Of a stretch of 64,000 bases of DNA, positions 1 through 9,000 are shown one piece after another (within the stretch, counting starts at the first letter, position 1; each line of letters begins with the position of its first letter). The DNA is from Nitrospira sp. UBA5698 (GTDB taxonomy: Bacteria > Nitrospirota > Nitrospiria > Nitrospirales > Nitrospiraceae), in assembly GCA_002420115.1 (NCBI GenBank), contig DIHK01000018.1, forward strand, positions 1 to 64,000, in the 5' to 3' direction. The notes beneath the pieces are model-generated. The model was given only the letters and a program-made list of their open reading frames with translations. It was not told the DNA's origin and did no database searches. The translations under genes were made by a program, and so were the position numbers.

Positions 1-1097
1 GCCATGTCGCTTGGTGTTATTAGGGTGTTAACGTCAAGGTACTTTTGCACCTTCATAGCAGCATCCGTCAAGTCTTTCTCTTCGATTGAATTGTATCGCT
101 TCCACATCTTCTCAGACTTGTGACCAACAATCTTCATCGCGGTTGCGGTATCCACACCGGCGCGTCGTAGGTTTGTCGATGCACAATGACGGAGATCATG
201 GAATCTAAAATCAGTGATTCCGGCATCTCTCAACGCGGTCCTGAAGGATCGGCTGATACGTTGAAGCGGTCGGCCCTTGTAGGTGAACACGTGGTTGTTG
301 GTCAAACGGCGAATTTTGGCCAAGCGTTGGAGAGTTGATCGAACGTCTGCGGTCATGGGAATACGCCTCCCGGTTTTGGTCTTGGTGTCTTGACTTCGAA
401 GGCTGATGAATCCTCGACGGAGATCAACACGGTCCCACGTCAGAGACACGATCTCCCCGAACCGTTGGCCGAGTTGATAGGCCGTCAAGAGTACCGGGCG
501 GAGGTGTGGCTTTGCGGAGTGATGTAATCGGCTCCATTCGTCCTCGGTCAAAACTCGGTCCCGCTCGTTCTGTGGGTTGGGTATGGTTACCCGTGAAGCA
601 GGGTTAGCCTGGAGCAGTCCCCGCTTGATCGCCACGTTCAAGCAATGCTTCAGGGCGATATGATCATGATTGATGGTCTGAGTGCTGGCTCTTTTGCCGT
701 TTGGCTTCTTTCTTTGGCTGCGGAAGGCCTCTATGTCTTCCGGTCGGATCTCAGAGAGGATCCGATGACCGAAGAAGGGTATGAGATGGCTGTTGATGCT
801 ATGGGATCGACCCACGAACGAACGGAGGCCCTTGACGGTTTCCAGCTCCAGGTACGCCTTCGCCCATTCTTTGAAGAGAATCGGCTTGGCTTGTTCGGTC
901 TTCTCGTGGCCGAGGAGGAGTCGTGTCCTGATGGTGGCTTCCATCTCCTTGGCAACAGTCTTATTGAGACACCCCACCTTCCAGCGTTTCCAACGGGCAC
1001 CGGGTACACCACTCGCAAGAGCCAATGATTTTCCGTCCGCACTTTCGATCACCGGAAATTCCACATAGTAACTATCGCGCCGCTTAGTGAGTCCCAT
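1..1097 (-). CDS. Tyrosine recombinase (phage/island-type integrase), 3' end outside window
   Basis: Site-specific recombinase expected to integrate or excise a mobile element. I translated this frame by hand from the ATG at 1097. It is open for 365 codons and runs off the left edge, so the C-terminus is missing. The catalytic set is visible: Arg in QRFGEIVSLTW, Lys in the TKTKTGR beta-hairpin, the FHDLRHCAST box (HxxR), GHKS, and the nucleophile Tyr in MWKRYNSI. The N-terminal half has an SAM-like core-binding domain. The start overlaps the end of the upstream helix-turn-helix gene by 14 bases, a typical xis-int arrangement. No tRNA or att core is recognisable inside the window. Family assignment is secure; the identity of the element is unknown. 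Confidence 0.93.
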   Translation of the reverse strand, partial: MGLTKRRDSYYVEFPVIESADGKSLALASGVPGARWKRWKVGCLNKTVAKEMEATIRTRLLLGHEKTEQAKPILFKEWAKAYLELETVKGLRSFVGRSHSINSHLIPFFGHRILSEIRPEDIEAFRSQRKKPNGKRASTQTINHDHIALKHCLNVAIKRGLLQANPASRVTIPNPQNERDRVLTEDEWSRLHHSAKPHLRPVLLTAYQLGQRFGEIVSLTWDRVDLRRGFISLRSQDTKTKTGRRIPMTADVRSTLQRLAKIRRLTNNHVFTYKGRPLQRISRSFRTALRDAGITDFRFHDLRHCASTNLRRAGVDTATAMKIVGHKSEKMWKRYNSIEEKDLTDAAMKVQKYLDVNTLITPSDM

Positions 1098-1308
1098 GGC
1101 TGTCTCTCCGTGGTGTGATCGTGTGTTGATCGATCCAGGCGTCCAGCTGAGCTTGCTTGAACTTCACCAGCCGCCCGATTTTGACATACCCAAGTTTTCT
1201 GGCGGAGACCCATCCGTACAGGGTCAATTTGGATATGCCTAAATACTTCGCGGCCTCATCCATTGTCAAAAGGTTATTCATAGCGCTTTGGGTAAGCCTT
1301 TCCTTCAT
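1084..1308 (-). CDS. Excisionase-like / MerR-type helix-turn-helix DNA-binding protein
   Basis: Small (74 aa) DNA-binding protein of the excisionase (AlpA/Xis-like) HTH_17 type. The core reads NNLLTMDEAAKYLGIS followed by LYGWVSARKLGYVKIGR, the usual layout of a winged helix-turn-helix that bends att DNA or controls the integrase. An internal Met at residue 10 (MNNLL) could be the true start, since the first nine residues lie outside the domain. It overlaps the integrase start by 14 bases, so the two are probably translationally coupled. It may act as a recombination directionality factor, a repressor, or both; the sequence does not decide. Confidence 0.8.
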   Translation of the reverse strand: MKERLTQSAMNNLLTMDEAAKYLGISKLTLYGWVSARKLGYVKIGRLVKFKQAQLDAWIDQHTITPRRDSHGTH

Positions 1309-1443
1309 GGACTACCAATGAGGTCGAGTGCGCTGACCGACCCTCTGCACACCTCTCGCGAGTGGCACTTATGAGAGGGTTCAGAATTATTCACCATACC
1401 GAAAAGGTAGGGGGCCGCAGAAAGGAAAGGACTTCTCCAAAGT

Positions 1444-1456
1444 GACCGTCACGGTC
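1444..1456. promoter_or_regulatory. 13-bp palindrome in the divergent intergenic region
   Basis: GACCGT-C-ACGGTC is a perfect 6-bp inverted repeat with a single central base. It lies in the 241-bp gap between the leftward xis-int pair and the rightward orphan gene. The position suits an operator for the helix-turn-helix protein, but this is inferred from placement and symmetry only. I see no convincing sigma-70 promoter or terminator in the rest of the gap (1309-1549). Confidence 0.3.
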
Positions 1457-1549
1457 CATACTCATTGACTACTGACTACCCCTGAGCGCGAAACATCTGC
1501 AGAATCTATAGAAGAAGTCACCGTAGCAGTACACTCCGATGACAAGCAC

Positions 1550-2026
1550 GTGATGCAAGATTGTCAGTTACCGAGAAGGGAAACTTATGAGGACGAGATG
1601 ATAACAAGAACACTGCCCGACGAGCTCATGGATGAAATTCGCACGCAAGAGGGAGCGTACCCGGTGACGGTTGGCGTCCATGACGTTCCGTTCACGAAAT
1701 GTGACTGGACCACTGCGAAAGTGCTCGTGGTCCTGTCCTTCTCACTCTCAGAAACGGGTCGGGAGATCGTATCGAATGTTGGCTCAGATGTCTGGATCAA
1801 GATAAAGTCTGTGATAGAACATCTTCACCAGTCGGCAGGCTCTTACGACAGGCTGGATGTACAATTTACTCTGCAAGTGAACACTACGGCCTCGGTCAGC
1901 GTCGATGTGAACATACATAAAGTTTTTGCAACTCTGCCAACGCAAGTGTCACAACAGCTCACCTACCTCACAGAGGAAATCTTATCAGGCCGCCTGCAAG
2001 GTTCTTCGGTAACCCTTCTGCTTTGA
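1550..2026 (+). CDS. Hypothetical protein, orphan, only rightward gene
   Basis: A 158-aa soluble protein that I do not recognise. The listed start is GTG at 1550, followed directly by ATG at 1553. A third option is the ATG at 1598 (MITRTLPDEL), which has a purine-rich GAGGACGAG just before it and would remove a poorly ordered N-terminus. There is no signal peptide, membrane segment or Cys/His metal motif. The middle is acidic and mixed alpha/beta (AKVLVVLSFSLSETG, then VQFTLQVNTTASVSVDVN), which looks like a small globular fold. It is divergent from the integrase pair and convergent with the big operon, so it probably belongs to the mobile-element side. Reality as a gene is likely but not certain. 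Confidence 0.55.
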   Translation: MMQDCQLPRRETYEDEMITRTLPDELMDEIRTQEGAYPVTVGVHDVPFTKCDWTTAKVLVVLSFSLSETGREIVSNVGSDVWIKIKSVIEHLHQSAGSYDRLDVQFTLQVNTTASVSVDVNIHKVFATLPTQVSQQLTYLTEEILSGRLQGSSVTLLL

Positions 2027-2285
2027 AAGAATGGCATTGAGAAAGAAAGCTTTTCTGCGCCCTTCACGGTTCTGCCGTCCCCATGCCACTTAAAATGTCC
2101 GAAGAACCCGCGGAGACGTGATCGTCGCCTCTTTCCATTTCAGCTTGTCCTGAGGACATAAACTGGATTTCTCAGACCTAAAACTAGGAATCCATTACAA
2201 AACAAAGACTTACAATAGCCGACCAGGTATTGCACAGCACCAAAATGTGAAACGAGAAAACCAGCGTTTGACCAAGCATACGAAA

Positions 2286-3056
2286 TCAACGGTACTCAGT
2301 TAGAGCAAGTTCCGAGGGTTCTTCTGCCTGACACTCCCAGAAGCTCCAAGAATAGTCCATGGAGATCACTTGATACTCGGTTCGTTTGATGAACCCCGCG
2401 TATTCCTCGAGCATCAATTCCTCTACTGGGCACGAATAGGCAACGAGGACACGATGTCCGCTGGCCGCTTGGAAGCGACGCAGATTCTCAGCGACGTGCT
2501 TGAATACTGGCCCCAGAAATGGCCGGTACATGTAAATGAGAAGGTTCGTGTTCGGAAACACGAAATCCGCCGCATTGACACAACATACCCGAATATTTCT
2601 GCAGAGCAGCTGCTGCGTTCCATCGGACAAATACCGCTCCACGTTGGTTTCCGCCACATCACAATGCAATGGAGACAGCTCCACCCCGATCACTTCTTTA
2701 AAAGGGAGTTGAGCCGCCACAATCAGAGTGCGACCTTTCCCACAGCCCAGGTCCACAAACGAATAGGCATTGAGATCGAGCCCCTTCGTCGTGTTGTTCA
2801 AAATATGCCGAATGACAACCTCTCTCGTTGGGACATAGCCTACCGCCAGGCTCCGGGCCGTCTCATCTGCGATACCGGCATCGGACGACTCCGTGACACC
2901 GGACGTCACGACCCCATATTTTTTATCGAAGTCATCGTGAGGTTTTTGGCTCAAGAGATACAGAATAATCTCCTTGAGCGTCTCCCAGAATCCGAAGACT
3001 CGATACGTATTCATCACGATCTTGAACTTGCCCCCGGTGTCAGGGTTGTACTGCAT
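2286..3056 (-). CDS. Class I SAM-dependent methyltransferase at the end of the NRPS operon
   Basis: Predicted S-adenosylmethionine-dependent methyltransferase of 256 aa. Motif I reads VDLGCGKGRTLIVAA, followed by an acidic strand end (VIGVELSP) and the post-core strand NLLIYMYRPF, which resembles the DOT1-like/generic class I family. I place the start at ATG 3056 because AGGAGGAG lies at 3061-3068 on the coding strand, and the longer reading would begin deep in the upstream NRPS gene. The start overlaps the NRPS stop by 17 bases, so it is the last gene of the operon and should be co-translated. A role in tailoring the peptide (N-, O- or C-methylation) is inferred from position only; the substrate cannot be read from the sequence. 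About 230 bp of gene-free DNA follow, with no clear terminator. Confidence 0.8.
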   Translation of the reverse strand: MQYNPDTGGKFKIVMNTYRVFGFWETLKEIILYLLSQKPHDDFDKKYGVVTSGVTESSDAGIADETARSLAVGYVPTREVVIRHILNNTTKGLDLNAYSFVDLGCGKGRTLIVAAQLPFKEVIGVELSPLHCDVAETNVERYLSDGTQQLLCRNIRVCCVNAADFVFPNTNLLIYMYRPFLGPVFKHVAENLRRFQAASGHRVLVAYSCPVEELMLEEYAGFIKRTEYQVISMDYSWSFWECQAEEPSELALTEYR

Positions 3057-6000
3057 ATGACTCCTCCTGTGCGCGACCGCGTCGTAGCATAGACAGAATT
3101 TCACTGATGCGCTGATGAACCTGAATGCTCCGCACCACATCCGCATGCTCGCCGTGAACCGTTTCACTCACCGCGATTCCCCTTGTACACACACTCCAAT
3201 CAACCGGAGCTTTCCCGTGCTTCCGAAGAGTCGCACTGGTCCACCAGGCATGAATCGGCGCCTGAAGGGGATTCTGTACGGCCGCGCGTAGCATTCCGGC
3301 CGACTCGCGATCCAGAGCATAGGCGACTTTTAGAGCGGCGATGGACGCCTCCGATTCCTCGCGGGACAGCAGCTTTCGGTCCTGAGCCCATCGAATCCCA
3401 TATTCCACCCGATCCTCATCGCCCAACCGTTTCAGAGCATCGCTGAGAGCCTGCCGCTCGACCTCTGGCACAGCCAGGAAGGCCTCTCTACGGTCTCCCT
3501 GGATATAGTGGAGCAGTTCTTCCTCGACCGAATCCGTAGAATCCGACATGGTTTGAAATTGCGTGTCCAGAATGCCGAGGAAATTGACCGATTGTCCTTG
3601 TCGTTCCAGCTGTTGCGCAACAGCCAAAGCGATGGCTCCCCCATTAGACCATCCGAGCAAGAGATACGGCCCGTCTTTCTGCCTATCTCGAATGATCACG
3701 GCATAGCGTGCGGCAATCAGATCCATCGACAGACGATTCCAGGGTTCTGAGAAGATCCAGCCCAACGGTAATCCATACACCGGCTGCTCCTGGCCCAGCG
3801 AATAGGCAACCGATTGATACGCCGCGACGTGCGTCCCAGTCGGATCAAAACAGAAGAGTGGCGCCTGTCTACGTCCGGCTTGAAGCACCACGAGCGAAGA
3901 AGACTCCGTTTCGCCTTGACTCACCATCCGTTTTGCCAGGCTTTCTACCGTCGGAGCCTGGAAGAGATCGAGCAGCGCAATCGGCTTTCCGATCATCCGT
4001 TGGATCCGTGAAATCAATTGCGCCGCCAACAGCGAATGCCCCCCCAGATCAAAAAAGTTGTCGTGCACTCCCACCTGTGGCAGGCCGAGCACCTCAGCCC
4101 ACTCGCGCGCAAGCGTCGCTTCGATCTCCGTGCAGGGCGCCACGAACATCCGGTGCGGATCCCGTCCGGTCGGTTCAGGCAATGCACGGCGATCAAGCTT
4201 CCCATTGGCATTGCGGGGCAACGACTCCAAGACAACGACCTGGGGCACCATATAGTCAGGCAAACGCTCTCCCAGGAAGCCGCGCAGAGCGTCACCTGAA
4301 GCACAGCCTGACACATAGGCAACAAGCCGCTTATTGCCCCTGTCGTCTTCTTTGGCTACGACCACGGCCTCGTGTACCTCCGAATGCTCGAGCAGCTGTG
4401 ACTCAATCTCTCCTAGCTCAATCCTGAAACCGCGAACCTTGACCTGATGATCCATGCGACCGAGAAACTGAATGTCTCCATTCGGTAAGTACTTGGCCAT
4501 ATCACCTGTCCGATACAGCCGAGCACCTGGTTCGCAGACGAACGGATGGGGAATGAAGACCTCTGCCGTCTTGGCCGGATCGCACAGATACCCTCTTCCG
4601 ACACCGACTCCGGCCACGCACAATTCCCCCACGACTCCGATCGGCAGAGGCGTCAAGGACGAAGAGAGCACGTAGAGTTCAATATTGGGCACCGGCCTGC
4701 CTACCGGCATGGAGGTCACATGTTCCTCCGGGATCTGCGTGACAGGATGCAACGCCACATCGTCCGCACATTCCGCTGGCCCATAGGCGTTAATCAAGGG
4801 AACTGATGGGTACCGAGCAAGCCAATGCCGGCAGAGTGATGCAGGCAGCGCTTCTCCGGTCGGTAATACCATCCGCAGCCGTGCGAGCGCCGGTTCGCTC
4901 TCGCCGCTGTTGGCTGCCATATCGAGCATGCCCTGTAGCATCGCCGGCACTGCCTCGAGGATCGTGACGCCCGCCGCCTCCACATAATGGAGCAGCCGTC
5001 CCGGGTCATGCGCGATGTCGTCCGGAACGATACAGACCCGCCCACCGCACAATAGCGGAGCCAGAAACTGCCAGACGGAAATATCGAAACACTGGGATGC
5101 AGTTTGGGCGATCACATCTTCGGCGGTGAGGTGAAGCGTGCTTACTTTCCCCCAGAGATGATTGAGCATCCCACGATGTTCGACGATCGCGCCCTTGGGG
5201 GCCCCGGTGGAGCCGGATGTATAAATCACATAGGCGGCGCCCCTTGGATGAACAGAGGTGAAAGGATTTATGTCGTCGTTCACCGATGACTGAATTTCTT
5301 CCATCGTAAGGAGAGTCGGCGGCTCATGCTCCGACAGACCTTCCCTCAGCGGCATCACGCGTTGCCGATAGGTCTCCGTGGTCAACAGCACACGCGGTCG
5401 GCTTTCAGTGAGCATATGTGCCAGTCGTTGATCCGGATGCCCTGTATCGAGCGGGAGATAGATACCGCCTGTCTTGACAATCCCCAGAAGCATCGCGAGG
5501 AAGTCGAGGTCTCGGTCACCCAGAATCGCCACGACTATTTCCGGCCCCACGCCTTTGAGCCTCAACGCGTGGGCGACCCGGTTCGCACGACGATTCAACT
5601 CCTGATAGGTCACCCGGCGATTCATGCAGACAGCTGCCACGCTATCCGGCGTCGCCGATACCTGCGCTTCGAACAACTGGGACAATGATCGGTCCGGAAC
5701 CGACAAGCGGGATCCGTTGTTCCAATCCTTCAACACGAGCTGCTCTTCTCTGTCGGTCAACAGGCGCAACTCGTCGATCGTGGCACCCGGTCGCGCTGTC
5801 ATATCGCGGAGGATCAGCTCGTAGTGGTGAAGCATACGGCTCATGCTGTCGGCGAAAAACAAATCCGTGTTGTATTCCATTGAGGCCGTGAGCCCGCCCT
5901 CGGTTTCACACAACGTCAGCGTCAAATCGAACTTTGCCGTCAGCGGTTCAACCTCCACGGTCGTGATGTGGAGTCCCGGCACGGCCAATTCGGATACGGG

Positions 6001-9000
6001 CGCGTGTTGCAGCTCGAACATCACCTGAAAGATCGGTGAGTAGCTGACGTCTCGCACCGGTTGCAGAACCTCAACCAGCTTTTCAAACGGCATATCCTGA
6101 TAGGTATAGGCGCCGAGACACACCTGCCGCACGAGCGCCAGGAGCTCATGGACCGTCTGGGTCCCAGACAAGTCTGCCCTCAACGCCAGCGTATTCACAA
6201 AGAAGCCGACGAGTCCTTCGATTTCACTGCGGGTGCGGTTGGCAATAGGAGAGCCGACGATCAGGTCCGGCCGCCCCGTATACCTGAACAGCAACGCATA
6301 GAAGCCGGCCAGCAGCGTCATGAACAACGTGACGCCCTCCCGCCGGCTGAACTCCGTGATCGCTGAGCAGAGTTCGGACGACAGGGTGATGGTCAGGGAC
6401 GCACCATGCGAAGTCTGAACAGGCGGCCGCGGGCGTTCCATGGGAAGGGCCAACGGCTCAAGCGCACCAACCAGGCGCTCCTTCCAATAGTCGACCTGTC
6501 GTTCCAAGTGTGTACCCGACAGCCATTGTCGCTGCCAGACCGAGAAGTCCGCGTATTGAATCGGCAGTTCCGGGAGAGACGCCGGCTTGCCTTGGACCTG
6601 AGCCACGTAGAGTTCGGTGATTTCTCGAACCAGAAGATGAGAGGACCACGCATCGGACACGATGTGGTGCATCGTCAGTAACAGAACATGTTCCTGCACT
6701 CCAAGCCTCAGCAGCGTGACACGCAGCATCGGCCCGTAGGCCAGTTCGAACGGACGTTGCGCTTCGGCCGTCGCGAGCCGCAACAGAGCCGCATTCCGTT
6801 CCGGACCCCTTACCTGTTCGAGTGAGACGATGGGGATGGTCATCGCCGACGGCGGCATCACGATTTGTACCGCTTGCCCCTCCATCTGGGGAAAGATCGT
6901 TCGCAGAGCCTCATGCCGCCGGAGGACCTCGGTTATGCTCCCTTCGAGAGCCTGAACGTCAAGTGTCCCCGATAATCGCAGCGCGATCGGAAGATTATAG
7001 GCGGCTCCGTCAGGGTCCAGTTGCGTCAGGACCCACAGACGCTGCTGAGCAAAGGAGAGCGGGATCGGCCGATCACGGTTCACTCGCACCATCGGCGGCG
7101 CAACCGGATCTCCGGTCTGAAGACGTCTCGACTCTATGGCTCCCGCGAGTTGGGCCACCGTCGTTGCTTCGAAGAGCGTTCGCAACGGCAGTTCCACACA
7201 AAAGACGGAGCGCACACGTGCCATCACCTGTGTCGCCAGCAGCGAATGACCACCCAGATCGAAGAAATTGTCGTGAACACTGATGTGGTCCCGTTTCAAA
7301 ATCGTCGACCAGATGCCCGAGAGCATTTCCTCCATCGGATTACGGGGCGCGACATACCGGCGGCGCGATGCCAGATACGCCTCGGGGTCCGGCAGAAGCG
7401 TCCGATCAACCTTTCCGTTCTGATTCAGTGGCAGTCCGGCGAGGCAAACCATCGTTGTAGGAATCATATAGACCGGAAGACGCTCTTTGAGAAACTCCCG
7501 CCATCCCACTGGTTCTCCGTCGGAATCACGAGGCACAATGTATGCGACCAGATACTTCTCTCCGGCTTGGTTCTCACGCACCGTCACGACTGCTTGTTCG
7601 ATCCCGGGGTGCTCGGTCAGTCGCGCCTCGATCTCGCCCAATTCCACCCGATACCCTCGGACCTTGATCTGAAAATCGGTTCGTCCGAGAAACTCAACCG
7701 TCCCATCCGGTAGGATGCGTGCCAGATCACCGGTTCTGTAAAGGCGGCTTCCTGCGTCAGCCCCTAGAGGGTGTGGTACGAATCGCTGAGCAGTAAGATC
7801 TGGCCGCCCAAAGTATCCCCGAGCCAGCCCTGCACCACCCAGACAGAGTTCGCCCGGCACACCCATCGGCACCAGATCCAGTCGTTCGTCCAAAACGTAG
7901 CTTTCCGCATTGTCGATCGGCCGACCGATCGGCACAGTAGCTGGGAATCGCTCATCCTCATTCTCAGTTTCGACTGGAAAGGTCAGGCAACCGATCGTGG
8001 CCTCCGTCGGGCCGTAATGATTGAGTAGTCGGCAATGACCGTCCCCCGTCACTTGGTCGGCCAACGCATGGGGCAACACATCCCCGCCCATGACGAGCAA
8101 CCGCCGAGGCAACACTGCGGCAGGTTCCGATGCAGCAAGCAGCGCCTGGAGATGGGCCGGCACAATTTTCAGCACATCGATCGGATGCCGAGCACAATAG
8201 TCCGTGAACTTCCGACCGTCCGTGGCTGTATCATATCCGACCACGTGCAGACAGCCGCCGGACGCGAGCGACGCAAAGATCACGGTATTGCCGAGGTCGG
8301 CTCCGAGTGTTGACACTGTGGCAAAGCTCAGACCTGGTTCCGCTTCCACCGCGTGCCGGACAAAGTTGGAATAGTTGAGCACTCCGAGATGGGTCACGGC
8401 CACGCCTTTCGGCACACCGGTGGATCCCGACGTATACATCACATAGGCTAACTCCATCGGGTGTATGGATCGGTCCAGATTCCCGGACGACTCATCTGCG
8501 AAGGACCAGTCGTGGAAGTCTAGCAAACGAGTCGCGGTACCGGTGGGAGGCACCTGCGGCAGCCACTTCTCCTGCGTCAGAACCACGCTGATTTTTGACT
8601 GTGCAATCTCAAAGACCAGTCGTGCCTGAGCGTTCTCTGGATCAAGCGGCACGTAGGCAGCGCCGGCTTTCAGCACGCCCAGCAATCCTATCACCATCTC
8701 CACCGAACGCTCCACGCACAGTCCTACCAGAGCGCCTCGTCCGATTTGCATGCGAGTAAGCCCATGCGCGACCTGATTGGCTCTAGCGTTGAGTTCAGCA
8801 TACGTCAGGCGGCAATCAGCACAGATAATGGCGACCGCATCCGGCCGCATATCGGCTTGTCGTTCGAACAGAGCCACGAGAGATTGCCCGGCCGGAAGCG
8901 GCTGCTCGGGACCGTGGCCTGTTTGCAACAAGTGACGTCGTTGCGATTCGCTAAGCAGGGGCAGCAGCCCGACATGGGTTTCCGGCTTCGACACCGCGAC

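Noticed and set aside
645..1068. Two rightward frames at the left edge
   Set aside because: Antisense to the integrase, whose catalytic boxes are continuous on the minus strand.
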